In this document: one piece after another, positions 1-9,123 of the stretch
Layout of the letters: the number at the start of each line of letters is the position of its first letter
Numbering within the stretch: position 1 is the stretch's first letter
NCBI RefSeq assembly: GCF_040932005.1
Contig: NZ_CP162414.1
Location: 2,631,501-2,695,500 of the forward strand
Direction of reading: 5' to 3'
DNA: 64,000 nucleotides
DNA from: Aestuariibius sp. HNIBRBA575
Lineage (GTDB): Bacteria > Pseudomonadota > Alphaproteobacteria > Rhodobacterales > Rhodobacteraceae
Position numbers and translations under genes: made by a program
Notes under the pieces: generated by a model
The model's input: only the letters and a program-made list of their open reading frames with translations
Database searches by the model: none
What the model was told of the DNA's origin: nothing

Positions 1-1022
1 AACTGATCCTGCGCGCGCTTGCCGGGGAAACCTTGCCGACGCCCCCCATCTGGATGATGCGTCAGGCCGGGCGCTATTTGCCGGAATACCGTGCCACACG
101 CGCCCAAGCCGGGGATTTCCTGTCGCTGTGCTACAATTCAGAACTGGCCGCCGAAGTCACCTTGCAGCCGATCCGCCGCTACGGATTTGACGCATCAATC
201 CTGTTTGCCGACATCCTATTGCTGCCTCAGGCGTTGGGGGCGGATCTGTGGTTTGTCACCGGCGAAGGCCCGCGCCTGTCCACCACCACAACCGCGGATC
301 AACTGGCCGCTCTGAACCCGTTTGATGCCATCCATGACCATCTGGCTCCGGTCTATGAAACCGTGCGCATCCTGTCGCGTGAATTGCCCCGCGAAACCAC
401 GTTGATCGGGTTTGCGGGCGCGCCATGGACCGTGGCCACCTATATGATCGCAGGTCGTGGCACCCCGGATCAGGGCCCGGCCCATGCCCTAAAGGCTGAA
501 AACCGCGCCGTGTTCGAGGGGCTGATCGACCTGCTGACCGCATCGACCATCGAATATCTATCCGCGCAGGTTCAGGCCGGCGCCGAAGTCATCAAGATTT
601 TCGACAGCTGGGCAGGATCACTACAAGGGGACGATTTTGAAAAATATGCCATTGAGCCGGCCCGCAAAATCACAGCAGAGCTGAAAAAACGCCACCCCGG
701 CCTGCCGATCATCGCTTTTCCTCGTGGTGCGGGCGAACGTTACGTGGATATGCATGCCAAAATCGGTGCAGATTGCGTGGCAATTGACAATGGCGTCACC
801 GCCGACTTTGCCGCCACATCCGTTCAACCGGGGGGGTGCGTTCAGGGCAATATGCGCCCTGATCTATTGGTCACGGGTGGTCAGGAATTGATCGACGAAG
901 CCCAAGCCATCACCTGCGCCTTTGCCAAAGGTCCCTATATTTTCAACCTAGGCCACGGGATCACACCCGACGCTGATCCCGAAAATGTTCAGATCATGAT
1001 CGACGCGGTCCGCAGCGCCTAA
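1..1022 (+). CDS. hemE: Uroporphyrinogen decarboxylase, 5' end missing
   Basis: HemE removes the four acetate carboxyl groups of uroporphyrinogen III to give coproporphyrinogen III in cytosolic haem synthesis. The reading frame is already open at base 3, before the window's first possible start, so the N-terminus lies outside; about 340 residues are present. The family signature [17 protein letters not shown] sits near the visible N-terminus, and the [14 protein letters not shown] and IFDSWAG segments and the C-terminal NLGHGI motif are all present, so the visible enzyme looks intact. It converges on hemF, which acts on its product; a short GC-rich hairpin without a T-run lies between them. 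The TTG at 33 is internal and not the real start. Confidence 0.96.
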   Translation, partial: LILRALAGETLPTPPIWMMRQAGRYLPEYRATRAQAGDFLSLCYNSELAAEVTLQPIRRYGFDASILFADILLLPQALGADLWFVTGEGPRLSTTTTADQLAALNPFDAIHDHLAPVYETVRILSRELPRETTLIGFAGAPWTVATYMIAGRGTPDQGPAHALKAENRAVFEGLIDLLTASTIEYLSAQVQAGAEVIKIFDSWAGSLQGDDFEKYAIEPARKITAELKKRHPGLPIIAFPRGAGERYVDMHAKIGADCVAIDNGVTADFAATSVQPGGCVQGNMRPDLLVTGGQELIDEAQAITCAFAKGPYIFNLGHGITPDADPENVQIMIDAVRSA

Positions 1023-1045
1023 TTATGGGATGGTGGGTGGGACGT

Positions 1046-1062
1046 CGTGGCCATCGGCCACG
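1046..1062. other. Small perfect hairpin between hemE and hemF stops
   Basis: A 7-bp perfect inverted repeat (CGTGGCC / GGCCACG, 3-base loop) lies in the 53-base gap between the convergent hemE and hemF stop codons. There is no adjacent T-run on either strand, so it is at best a weak or factor-assisted terminator. Confidence 0.3.
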
Positions 1063-1075
1063 CGTGTCACCTACA

Positions 1076-1981
1076 TCACACCCATTTCGCCATGGGCGGC
1101 AGCGACATCAATACGGCATTGGCGTCATGTCCTGTGGCCAGACCAAATTTGGTTCCCCGATCATAGACCAGATTATATTCCGCATAGAGCCCGCGATGCA
1201 CCAGCTGGGCATCTTTGTCCGCATCCGACCAAACCGTGTTACGCCGCCGTTCCGTTACCGGCAAAAACGCTGGTAAAAAAGCGCGGCCGATGTCTTGGGT
1301 CAGGGCAAAATCAGCCTCCCAGTTGCCGGTGTTGCGGTCATCCATGAATATCCCGCCAACACCACGCGCCCGGCCCCGGTGCGGAATGAAAAAATACTCA
1401 TCCGCCCATGATTTCAACGCCGGATAGATATCTTCGCCATGTGGGTCACAATGGGATTTCTGAACCGCGTGGAAATGTGCAGTATCTTCGTCATATTCCA
1501 GACAAGGGTTCAGGTCTGACCCGCCGCCAAACCACCACGCAGATGGCGTCCAGAACATGCGGGTGTTCATATGCACCGCCGGACAATGGGGGTTTTGCAT
1601 ATGCGCCACCAGTGAAATCCCCGACGCCCAAAACCGCGGATCTTCGGCCACGCCGGGAACGCCGCGTGCGGCCATGGATTTTTGCGCCGCTTCCCCCAGC
1701 ACACCATGTACGGTGGACACGTTCACGCCGACCTTTTCAAAGACACGCCCGCCGCGCATCACCGACATCAGCCCGCCGCCCGCATCCGATCCGTCGTCGC
1801 TGGCGCGTTTGGTGTTGGTGACCTCAAACCGCCCCGCTGGCAGGGATGCTGTTGGGCCAGAAGTCTGACTGTCCTCTATTGCTTCGAACGCCGCGACGAT
1901 CTGATCGCGCAAATCGCGAAACCATTTGGACGCGCGGTCTTTTTCCGATTGCATAATATTGGCGTCAGGCGTCGTATTCAT
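1076..1981 (-). CDS. hemF: Oxygen-dependent coproporphyrinogen III oxidase
   Basis: HemF oxidatively decarboxylates coproporphyrinogen III to protoporphyrinogen IX using O2. The protein is about 301 residues from the chosen ATG at 1981, matching the family's usual length near 300. Family blocks are clear: a Gly-rich GGGLMSVMRGGRVFEKVGVN stretch, VHMNTRMF, WWFGGGSDLNPCLEYDED, and the C-terminal YNLVYDRGTKFGL. The 1981 start (MNTTPDAN) has a GGGAA ribosome-binding sequence at good spacing; the ATG at 1987 and one at 2018-2020 are in frame but less well placed. It is convergent with hemE and divergent from the lipoprotein gene. Confidence 0.96.
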   Translation of the reverse strand: MNTTPDANIMQSEKDRASKWFRDLRDQIVAAFEAIEDSQTSGPTASLPAGRFEVTNTKRASDDGSDAGGGLMSVMRGGRVFEKVGVNVSTVHGVLGEAAQKSMAARGVPGVAEDPRFWASGISLVAHMQNPHCPAVHMNTRMFWTPSAWWFGGGSDLNPCLEYDEDTAHFHAVQKSHCDPHGEDIYPALKSWADEYFFIPHRGRARGVGGIFMDDRNTGNWEADFALTQDIGRAFLPAFLPVTERRRNTVWSDADKDAQLVHRGLYAEYNLVYDRGTKFGLATGHDANAVLMSLPPMAKWV

Positions 1982-2064
1982 CGTCATTTCCCGGTTTGTT
2001 ATCGAATAACGCGATAGCATCCTTTATCAATTGTCACCAGCACCCCCCGTTCAAAGGAAGTTTA

Positions 2065-2448
2065 ATGAAACGCGTTCTTTTCCTGCTGCCCCTGATCGTC
2101 GCCGCCTGCGCCACGCCGCGCGAACAATGTATTTCCAGCGCCAATTCCGAAGTCCGCGTCCTAACGCGATTGGCCAATGTCACCCGTGGCAATGTGGAAC
2201 GCGGCTATGGCATCGAAGAATACCAAGAATTCGTAGAGGTGCGCGTGGCCTGCAATGTGTTACAAGAAGACGGGACAATGCGCGCGACATTTTGCGATGA
2301 AACGCAGGTGCGCAATCGTACCCGGCCTGTGACCATCAATCTGGCCGAGGAACGTGTCAAATTGCGGGATCTAGAAACGCGGCTGGCACAAGAACAACGT
2401 CGCGCCAATGCAGCGGTTCAGCAATGTGTGGCCATTCACCCTGAATAA
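2065..2448 (+). CDS. Small predicted lipoprotein, function unknown
   Basis: A 127-residue protein with a short lysine/arginine start, a hydrophobic stretch (VLFLLPLIVA) and a lipobox ending AAC, so it is probably lipidated at about Cys14 and anchored in the cell envelope. The mature part is hydrophilic, has four further cysteines that could form disulphides in the periplasm, and ends in a helix-prone acidic/basic segment. AAGGAAG at 2054-2060 supports the ATG at 2065. I do not recognise a named domain. It is divergent from hemF across 83 bases. Confidence 0.75.
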   Translation: MKRVLFLLPLIVAACATPREQCISSANSEVRVLTRLANVTRGNVERGYGIEEYQEFVEVRVACNVLQEDGTMRATFCDETQVRNRTRPVTINLAEERVKLRDLETRLAQEQRRANAAVQQCVAIHPE

Positions 2449-2452
2449 CGTT

Positions 2453-2839
2453 CTAGGAATTGGGTCTGCTCAGCACAAATAATGCCGCTGATCCCATGCA
2501 GACTGCCTGAATGATCAACACAAAACCGGGCAAACCCAGCGCGGCGCTGGTCACAAACGTGACCGCCATCAGCCCGGTAGCAATTGCTTTGTAGCGCGGG
2601 GCAATCGATCCGGATTGTTCCCAATCGCGGATCGGGTCGCCAAACATATGATGATCCAGCAACCATTGGCGCATGCGCGGCGATCCTTTGGCAAAGGCAA
2701 ATGCCGCGAGGATCATAAACGGCGTGGTAGGCAGCACCGGCAGCAGCACCCCAATCCCACCAAGGATCAGAGCAGCCCACCCGATCACCCACCAAATCGC
2801 ACGGGTGGTTGCGCTATGGCTGTTTGGGGTTTCGCTCAT
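2453..2839 (-). CDS. DUF454 (YbaN-type) inner-membrane protein
   Basis: A 128-residue protein of the DUF454/YbaN family. It shows the family's hydrophobic N-terminal hairpin with the signature GVLLPVLPTTPFMILAAFAF, a conserved polar segment containing RMRQWLLDHHMFGDPIRDW, and two further hydrophobic helices, so it should sit in the inner membrane. The start at 2839 follows a GGAGG sequence. The biochemical role of DUF454 is unknown. It is divergent from the NnrU gene with a 91-base shared promoter region and converges closely on the lipoprotein gene (4-base gap). Confidence 0.85.
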   Translation of the reverse strand: MSETPNSHSATTRAIWWVIGWAALILGGIGVLLPVLPTTPFMILAAFAFAKGSPRMRQWLLDHHMFGDPIRDWEQSGSIAPRYKAIATGLMAVTFVTSAALGLPGFVLIIQAVCMGSAALFVLSRPNS

Positions 2840-2930
2840 TGTGCCTCCGATGTGTCCGTCACATATAGGGTGGGATTGCGAAGGCGCAACAAATCCGTCA
2901 GCACAGACACCAGAATTCAGGAGGTTCAAA

Positions 2931-3593
2931 ATGGGTTGGGTTGAATTTATCGCAGCATTTGGTGTGTTTTTCATCACGCATACTGTGCCGATCCGCCCCC
3001 CATTGCGCCCCAAACTGGTTCAGGTTCTGGGCCCGCGCGGATTCAGCCTGTTTTATTCCATTCTTTCCCTCAGTGTTTTGGTCTGGTTGATCATCGCCGC
3101 AGGGCGCGCACCCTTTGTTGAAATTTGGCCCTACGCGCCATGGCAACGCGCGGTGCCGCAGATCGCGATGGCGGTGGTCTGTGTGATTGTTGCGCTGGGC
3201 ATGTCACAGCCCAACCCACTATCCTTTGGCGGGCGCCCTGGGGTGTTTGACCCTGATAATCCGGGCATCGTACGCTGGGTGCGCCATCCTATTTTGGCGG
3301 CTCTGGCCCTTTGGTCGCTTGCTCATTTGGTGCCTAATGGCGATCTGGCCCATGTGATCCTGTTTGGCGTGTTTGCGACATTCGCCCTACTGGGTGGGCG
3401 GTTGATGGATCGTCGGAAACGTCGCGACATGGGGGATCAATGGCAGATATTGGTCGACCAAATCGCATCGACGCCGCGGGTCCCTGCCTTTGGCACAGGG
3501 CGCTTTTTACTGCGGATCCTCATCGCAATTGGGCTATATCTGGCGTTGATACTCATCCACCCCTTTTGGGGGATAGATGTGCGGTTTTTCTGA
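2931..3593 (+). CDS. NnrU family membrane protein
   Basis: A 220-residue multi-helix membrane protein of the NnrU family, first noted in nitric-oxide/nitrite metabolism loci and related to methyltransferase-like membrane proteins. Visible landmarks are the THTVPIRPPLRP segment after the first helix, GPRGFSLFYSILSLSVLVWL, and the conserved WVRHPI motif that resembles the ICMT/NnrU core. AGGAGG at 2919-2924 supports the ATG at 2931. Nearby genes give no evidence of denitrification; the haem genes next door are the only thematic link. The precise function is not established. Confidence 0.85.
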   Translation: MGWVEFIAAFGVFFITHTVPIRPPLRPKLVQVLGPRGFSLFYSILSLSVLVWLIIAAGRAPFVEIWPYAPWQRAVPQIAMAVVCVIVALGMSQPNPLSFGGRPGVFDPDNPGIVRWVRHPILAALALWSLAHLVPNGDLAHVILFGVFATFALLGGRLMDRRKRRDMGDQWQILVDQIASTPRVPAFGTGRFLLRILIAIGLYLALILIHPFWGIDVRFF

Positions 3594-3602
3594 AATTGCA
3601 CC

Positions 3603-4940
3603 CTATAGGCGGGACAAATAGGCGCGGTATTCCACTGCGGTCAGGATGCGGGTCAGTTGCGCAATTTCATCGCGCCGCACATCCGCATAGACCTTTTGAT
3701 AGGCGGGTCCAAAAATCTGTTTTGCCGCGTCTGACTGGGCAAATCGTTCCACCGCGGTCAACCAATCATGCCCCAAATTCTCTGCCGGTTTCGCATTTGT
3801 ATCGTCCAATGGCAGCGGCACATCAGATTTGTTTTCAAGCCCAAAGAGCATGCCCCCCAAAATCGCCGCGAGGGCCAGATAAGGGTTCACATCCGCGCCG
3901 CAAATCCGGTGTTCCAACCGGGCGGCGGGGCCAGAAATTTCGGGCAGACGCACCCCCGCTTGGCGGTTGTCCAACCCCCAATTGGGGGCTGTGGGAGCAA
4001 AGGAGTTGGGCTGAAACCGTCGATAAGAATTCATATGCGGGGCAAAAATCGCCTGAAGATCCCGCATCGTATCCAATGTGCCACCAACCGCGTTTTTCAA
4101 CCGGCCTGAAACAGGGCCACCGGCGTCGAAAATGTTATTACCGTCCTGATCCACAACGGAAATATGCGCATGCATGCCATTGCCGGGATCATCCGCATAA
4201 GGTTTGGCAATAAACGTCGCCTCCATCCCATGTTTGGCGACCACTTGGCGCACCAATCGACGAAACAGCAAAGCGGTTTCCGCCGCCCGCTGCACGTCGC
4301 CCGTGTGGTGAAAGTTGATTTCGAATTGGCCGGGGCCAAATTCAGCAATCAACGTGTCAGTCGCCAGATTTTGCGCCGCAGAAGCAGACATGATTTCTGA
4401 CAGGATCGCATCTTTGCGACTGAGAACCTCTAGGTCGAAATTCTGCGCCGATGGTGCGCGTTGCGGCGGGATGGGTGCATCATCCGGGCTGTCACGTTTC
4501 TGGAAAATGTAGAATTCCAGTTCGGTGGCCACAATAGGCGTCCAGCCATGTGCCGCAAAGCGATCCAGCACGTTTTGCAGAACGCCCCGCGGTGAATAAG
4601 GGCTCAGCACCCCGTCCATATCGGACATTTCCACCAGAACCTGCGCTACATTGCCCTCGGCCCATGGCACCGGTGCCAGCGACCCCAAAACCGGTTTCAA
4701 AATACCGTCCGGGTCGCCCACCACAATGCCCATGCCGGTCTCTTCGACCTCTTGGCCCATAATGTTGGGCGCATAGGTCGACAATGGCAAACGCACCTGC
4801 CCTTTTTCCAGCTTTTCCCATGCGTCACCGGGCAGCCATTTGCCGCGCAAAATACTGTTTAGATCACACAGCATCAGTTCGATCCGGTCGGGAATGCCGT
4901 GGGTTTCGCAATACAGGTTATATTCGTGGGTAAAGCTCAT
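3603..4940 (-). CDS. Glutamine-synthetase-like amine ligase (PuuA-type), paralogue 1
   Basis: A 445-residue glutamine-synthetase-fold enzyme, last gene of the polyamine ABC operon (4-base ATGA overlap with the upstream permease). Catalytic-fold motifs are intact: an ELEFYIF metal-site strand, EFGPGQFEINFHH, FIAKPYADDPGNGMHAH, and the NRQAGVRLPEISG / RLEHRICGADVNPYLALAA C-terminal region. Sequences of this type include gamma-glutamylputrescine synthetase (PuuA), which uses ATP to join glutamate to a polyamine. Context with a Pot-type importer strongly suggests an amine substrate, but which one cannot be read from sequence. A second, clearly different paralogue lies at 9863-11266 in the same regulon. 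Confidence 0.88.
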   Translation of the reverse strand: MSFTHEYNLYCETHGIPDRIELMLCDLNSILRGKWLPGDAWEKLEKGQVRLPLSTYAPNIMGQEVEETGMGIVVGDPDGILKPVLGSLAPVPWAEGNVAQVLVEMSDMDGVLSPYSPRGVLQNVLDRFAAHGWTPIVATELEFYIFQKRDSPDDAPIPPQRAPSAQNFDLEVLSRKDAILSEIMSASAAQNLATDTLIAEFGPGQFEINFHHTGDVQRAAETALLFRRLVRQVVAKHGMEATFIAKPYADDPGNGMHAHISVVDQDGNNIFDAGGPVSGRLKNAVGGTLDTMRDLQAIFAPHMNSYRRFQPNSFAPTAPNWGLDNRQAGVRLPEISGPAARLEHRICGADVNPYLALAAILGGMLFGLENKSDVPLPLDDTNAKPAENLGHDWLTAVERFAQSDAAKQIFGPAYQKVYADVRRDEIAQLTRILTAVEYRAYLSRL

Positions 4941-5752
4941 TGCGCCTCTGCCATTTGTTCGTCGCGTTTGGCCTGAATGACCCTGCGTTTTGTTGTAATT
5001 GATGCCGCGATGACCCCAATTGTGACCATGGAGATCAGGATTGTCGACAAGGCATTGATCTGAGGACTAACGCCCATTCGCACAGAGGACCAGATTTTCA
5101 TCGGCAATGTTGTGGCAGATGGCCCCGATGTAAAGGACGCAATCACCAGATCATCCAGCGACAAAGTAAAGGCCAACAACCAGCCGGAAATCACGGCAGG
5201 GGCGATGATCGGCAACGTCACCGATTTGAACGCGTCAAACGGGGTACAGCCCAGATCCAATGCCGCCTCTTCTAATGATTTGTCGAACGACACCAAACGT
5301 GATGACACCACAACCGACACGTAACACATTGAAAACGTTGCATGTGCCAGAACAATAGTGAACGTGCCGCGATCCAGACCAAGCGAAATGAACAACAGCA
5401 TCAAGGACAGACCTGTGATCACTTCGGGCATCACCAATGGTGCATAGATCATGCCCGAAAACAGCGTGCGCCCCTTAAAACGCCCCCCCCGAACCAGAAC
5501 TTGCGCCGCCATGGTCCCCAGAATTGTGGCAATGGTCGAGGATATAACGGCAACCTTTAGGGTCACCCAAGCCGCGTCTAAGAAGGCTTCGTTTTGAAAC
5601 AATTCACCGTACCATTTGGTCGAAAATCCCGCCCAAACAGTGACCAGCCGGCTTTCGTTGAACGAATAGATGATCAGGATCAGCATCGGCACGTATAAAA
5701 ACGCAAATCCGATCGTCAGGGACACCGCGTTGAACCACGTTAAACGTCTCAT
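4937..5752 (-). CDS. Spermidine/putrescine ABC transporter permease, PotI/PotC-like
   Basis: A 271-residue inner-membrane permease with about six hydrophobic segments and the EAA loop that docks the ATPase (EEAALDLGCTPFDAFKSVTLP). The N-terminus SLTIGFAFLYVPMLILIIYSFN is typical of the PotC/PotI subfamily. It overlaps the upstream permease gene by 4 bases and the ligase gene below by 4 bases, indicating translational coupling. It should form the membrane channel with the PotH/B-like partner. Confidence 0.92.
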   Translation of the reverse strand: MRRLTWFNAVSLTIGFAFLYVPMLILIIYSFNESRLVTVWAGFSTKWYGELFQNEAFLDAAWVTLKVAVISSTIATILGTMAAQVLVRGGRFKGRTLFSGMIYAPLVMPEVITGLSLMLLFISLGLDRGTFTIVLAHATFSMCYVSVVVSSRLVSFDKSLEEAALDLGCTPFDAFKSVTLPIIAPAVISGWLLAFTLSLDDLVIASFTSGPSATTLPMKIWSSVRMGVSPQINALSTILISMVTIGVIAASITTKRRVIQAKRDEQMAEAQ

Positions 5753-6642
5753 TTTTCGGCCTCCTGTTGTTTTTCCTGATTACGCTGAAACAGCACAATC
5801 GGAATGATCAGGATCAGCAACAATATGACGGCGACCGTGCTGGCCACGGGCCAATCGCGGTTGTTAAAGAACTCTTCGAACAGGACTTTGCCGATCATCA
5901 ACGTGCGCGAGCCGCCCAATAATGATGGGATCACAAATTCGCCAAGCGCCGGAATAAAGACCAGAAAACACCCGGCGATCACCCCGGATTTAGACAGGGG
6001 TACGGTCACCAACCAGAACGCTTTGGCACGTGAACAGCCCAGATCTTCGGCGGCTTCTAACAGGGATGCATCCAGTTTTTCCAGCGTCGCATAAATCGGC
6101 AGGATCATGAATGGCAGATAGGTGTAAACGATGCCGATATAGACCGCGAAATTGGTGTTCAGCATTTTTAACGGCTCTGAAATGATCCCCGTCCACAGCA
6201 AAAACTGGTTTAACACGCCTTCGGTGCTGAGGATGCCCTGCCATGCATAGACCCGGATCAGAAAGCTGGTCCAGAACGGCAGGATGATCAGCATCATCAG
6301 GGTTGCGCGCCAATGATCCGGCGCATTGGCCATCCCATAAGCAATTGGAAAACCGACCAAAAGCGTGAAAATCATCGACAATGTCGCGATCTGCAAACTG
6401 GATAGGTAGGCCTTCCAATAGAGGTGATCGGTGGTCAAAAAGACATAATTTTCAAAGTCGATCTGCCCGAAAAAGGTGCGAAAACTGTCCCAGCTCATGC
6501 CATCCAGTTGCGGCGTATAAGGTGGAATAGAGATCGCGTAATCAGACAGCGAAATTTTGAAAACAATTCCAAACGGGATCAGGAATAATACCAGCAACCA
6601 CAAAAAGGGGATGCCAATTAAGAAGCGACGCGCGATTTTCAT
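5749..6642 (-). CDS. Spermidine/putrescine ABC transporter permease, PotH/PotB-like
   Basis: A 297-residue inner-membrane permease with six predicted helices and an EAA loop (LLEAAEDLGCSRAKAFWLVTVPLS). The first helix (FLIGIPFLWLLVLFLIPFGIVFKIS) and the motif EFVIPSLLGGSRTLMIG are characteristic of PotB/PotH proteins. It follows the ATPase gene with a 10-base gap and overlaps the next permease by 4 bases. Confidence 0.92.
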   Translation of the reverse strand: MKIARRFLIGIPFLWLLVLFLIPFGIVFKISLSDYAISIPPYTPQLDGMSWDSFRTFFGQIDFENYVFLTTDHLYWKAYLSSLQIATLSMIFTLLVGFPIAYGMANAPDHWRATLMMLIILPFWTSFLIRVYAWQGILSTEGVLNQFLLWTGIISEPLKMLNTNFAVYIGIVYTYLPFMILPIYATLEKLDASLLEAAEDLGCSRAKAFWLVTVPLSKSGVIAGCFLVFIPALGEFVIPSLLGGSRTLMIGKVLFEEFFNNRDWPVASTVAVILLLILIIPIVLFQRNQEKQQEAEK

Positions 6643-6652
6643 GGCTTGCCCC

Positions 6653-7804
6653 TCATGCTGTTAACACGATGCCAGCCGTGTCCGTCCATGACAGATAGAC
6701 GTCGTCATGCCATGTGAATTCACGTCGACTGACCCGCCTATTGTTGGCGGCTTGGGCCTTGATGGTTTGGCCGTTTGCCAGTTGCACCACATAGGTCGAC
6801 AGATTGCCCAAATAGGCGATGTCCAGGACTTTTCCCTGCACAACATTGTTGCGATCACTGGGACGGGATTTTGAAATCGCGACCTTTTCTGGACGGATCG
6901 CAAACGTGGCGCGCGCGCCCTGCCCGATCCCCCCCAAGGCGGTCCCGCAAATGCTGGGCTGACCTTCGGCCCAAGCGATCGTCGCGCTGTCATCGCCAAT
7001 TTTGTCTACATTGCCTTCGATCAGGTTCACCTCGCCGATGAAATCAGCGACATAGACTGAGTTGGGTGTTTCATAGATGCTTTGCGGGGTGTCCACCTGT
7101 ACCAATCGCCCATGATCCATCACCGCAACCCGAGACGCGACTGTCATCGCCTCTTCTTGGTCATGGGTCACGATCACAAAGGTGGTGCCGGTACGTTCCT
7201 GGATGTCCATCAGTTCAAACTGGGTTTCCTGACGCAGCTTTTTGTCCAACGCCCCCAAAGGTTCGTCCAACAGCAAGAGTTTCGGCGCCTTGGCCAAGGA
7301 CCGCGCCAAGGCAACCCGCTGGCGTTGCCCCCCGGAAATTTGATGTGGTTTGCGTTTGGCAAACTTCCCCAATTGCACCAGACGCAGCATTTCTTCGACG
7401 CGCTCACCGATCTGATCTTTGGGCATGTCAGACCGGTGCAGACCAAAGGCGATATTGTCCCAGATGTTCAGATGCGGGAACAAAGCATAGGATTGAAACA
7501 TCATATTCACCGCCCGTTTGTTGGGCGCAATCCCAGCCATATTCTGACCGTCAATTGTAATGGTGCCTTCTGTCGCGGTTTCAAACCCCGCCAGAATCCG
7601 CATCAACGTGGTTTTTCCGCATCCCGATGGCCCCAGCAGCGCAAAGAATTCCTTGGGATAAATCGACAGATCGATATGGTCGATGGCGGTGAACGTTCCG
7701 AACCGCTTGGTGACGTTGTCAAACCGGATAAGGGGTTCGGCCTGAACATCATTCCATGGTTCAAATTCCGACACAAGTTCGGCCGGGGCAATGGACGTCG
7801 TCAT
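6653..7804 (-). CDS. Polyamine ABC transporter ATP-binding protein, PotA/PotG-like
   Basis: A 383-residue ABC ATPase that powers the importer. Walker A is GPSGCGKTT, the Q-loop lies in MMFQSYALFPHL, the signature is ISGGQRQRVALARSLAKAP, Walker B is LLLLDEPLGALD and the switch His is in VIVTHDQEEA. After about residue 270 comes a TOBE-type regulatory domain, as in PotA/PotG. The gene lies 75 bases after the binding-protein gene, and that gap holds a strong hairpin (7838-7869). Confidence 0.95.
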   Translation of the reverse strand: MTTSIAPAELVSEFEPWNDVQAEPLIRFDNVTKRFGTFTAIDHIDLSIYPKEFFALLGPSGCGKTTLMRILAGFETATEGTITIDGQNMAGIAPNKRAVNMMFQSYALFPHLNIWDNIAFGLHRSDMPKDQIGERVEEMLRLVQLGKFAKRKPHQISGGQRQRVALARSLAKAPKLLLLDEPLGALDKKLRQETQFELMDIQERTGTTFVIVTHDQEEAMTVASRVAVMDHGRLVQVDTPQSIYETPNSVYVADFIGEVNLIEGNVDKIGDDSATIAWAEGQPSICGTALGGIGQGARATFAIRPEKVAISKSRPSDRNNVVQGKVLDIAYLGNLSTYVVQLANGQTIKAQAANNRRVSRREFTWHDDVYLSWTDTAGIVLTA

Positions 7805-7837
7805 AAAGCTGTCCTTTGATGTGGGGCAATGTGGGGG

Positions 7838-7869
7838 CCAGCAACCGGTCGAAAACCACCGGTTGCTGG
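7838..7869 (-). promoter_or_regulatory. Perfect 12-bp inverted repeat between binding-protein and ATPase genes
   Basis: CCAGCAACCGGT at 7838-7849 pairs without mismatch with ACCGGTTGCTGG at 7858-7869 around an 8-base loop. It sits inside the operon, right after the PotF-like gene, and no T-run follows in the direction of transcription. Such intercistronic hairpins after solute-binding-protein genes are known to protect the upstream message or to end transcription partly, so the binding protein is made in excess over the membrane parts. That role is inferred here. Confidence 0.7.
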
Positions 7870-7879
7870 GTCTGTCGGA

Positions 7880-8965
7880 TCAGATGCCAGATTTAATCGC
7901 CGTCCACATACGGGTTACAACACGCTGCACACGAGGCGGGTATGGCGTTGTAATGTATAGGTTTTCAATCGTTGTCTCATCTGGATAGATGGCTGTGTCA
8001 CCAATCACATCTTCGACCAGAAACTCTTGGCTCGCGAGGTTCCCGTTGGCGTAATAAACATAGTTTGACGCTGCCGCCATGTTCTGGGCATCCAGAATAA
8101 AGTTCAGAAAGGCATGCGCGCCCTCTGGGTTCGGGGAATCTGCGGGGATGGCCATTTGGTCAAACCACATCAGCGCGCCTTCGGACGGGGCGTAATAGGC
8201 GATTTCGACGCCATTATCTGCTTCCCATGCGCGGTCACGGGCCTGCAGCACATCACCGGACCACCCCACCGCGACACAAATATCGCCATTGGCCAGAGCC
8301 GTGATATATTCAGAGCTGTGGAATTTCGCCACGTGTGGGGCCAGCCCTGCCAGAACCGGTTCCGCTAACGCGATCACATCCGGGTCGTGGCTGTCTGGGT
8401 TTTCCCCCAAATAGGCCAACGCCGCTGGGATCAGTTCGGTTGGCGCGTCCAAAACATAAATGCCGCATTCGGCCAATTTTTCCGCATTTGCCGGATCAAA
8501 AATCAGCGCCAGACTGTCAACGGGCGCATCTTGTCCCAGGATGTCGGTGACCATAGTTTCGTTAATGCCAAGCCCCGTCGTGCCCCACATATAGTTAATA
8601 GAATAGGCGTTGCCGGGGTCATAGGCTTCGGTGCGGGCTTGGATCACGTCCCACAGATTGCCCGAGTTGGACAATTTATCCGTTTGCAGCGGCATGAATA
8701 CGCCAGCCTGAATTTGCCGCTGTAAAAACGATCCTGTCGGGACAACCACATCATAGCCCGATGACCCGGCCAGCAATTTGGTTTCCAGCACTTCATTGCT
8801 GTCAAACACATCATAAATCAGCTCATAGCCGGTTTCTTGCTCAAACTTTTCCAACAACTCTTCGTCGATATAATCCGACCAATTGTAAACACGGACTTCT
8901 TCGGCGGATACGGCCACGGCAGCAAGCGAAGTCGCAAGCGCGATGGCAGGAACGCGGGTCAACAT
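7880..8965 (-). CDS. Periplasmic polyamine-binding protein, PotF/PotD-like
   Basis: A 361-residue secreted solute-binding protein and first gene of the import operon. A signal peptide spans about residues 1-22 (TRVPAIALATSLAAVAVSA, then EEVRVYNW). VYNWSDYIDEELLEKFEQET and the YDVVVPT strand are hallmarks of the PotD/PotF family that delivers putrescine or spermidine to the ABC permease. AGGGAG lies just upstream of the ATG at 8965. The operon promoter must lie in the 158-base divergent gap to gntR, where a candidate operator is found. Confidence 0.93.
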   Translation of the reverse strand: MLTRVPAIALATSLAAVAVSAEEVRVYNWSDYIDEELLEKFEQETGYELIYDVFDSNEVLETKLLAGSSGYDVVVPTGSFLQRQIQAGVFMPLQTDKLSNSGNLWDVIQARTEAYDPGNAYSINYMWGTTGLGINETMVTDILGQDAPVDSLALIFDPANAEKLAECGIYVLDAPTELIPAALAYLGENPDSHDPDVIALAEPVLAGLAPHVAKFHSSEYITALANGDICVAVGWSGDVLQARDRAWEADNGVEIAYYAPSEGALMWFDQMAIPADSPNPEGAHAFLNFILDAQNMAAASNYVYYANGNLASQEFLVEDVIGDTAIYPDETTIENLYITTPYPPRVQRVVTRMWTAIKSGI

Positions 8966-9007
8966 AGTCGTATTCTCCCTGAGTGGTTTTATCTTGTATT
9001 ATTGCCG

Positions 9008-9023
9008 AAATATTTGATCAAAT
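9008..9023. promoter_or_regulatory. Candidate GntR operator in the divergent pot / gntR gap
   Basis: AAATATTTGATCA at 9008-9020 includes a perfect 12-base palindrome, ATTTGATCAAAT, at 9012-9023. The same 13-base word recurs at 9786-9798 in front of the catabolic operon. Symmetry, the position between two divergent promoters and the recurrence together suggest a binding site for the adjacent GntR/FCD regulator, but binding is inferred only. Confidence 0.6.
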
Positions 9024-9123
9024 CTTGATTCGTCGCAAGACATTTCTAATATCAGGACAAAGTGGGCTATGATTATTCCCAATAATGCCTACAGATTAGA
9101 CAGCGCCAAAGGAGAAACGATCA

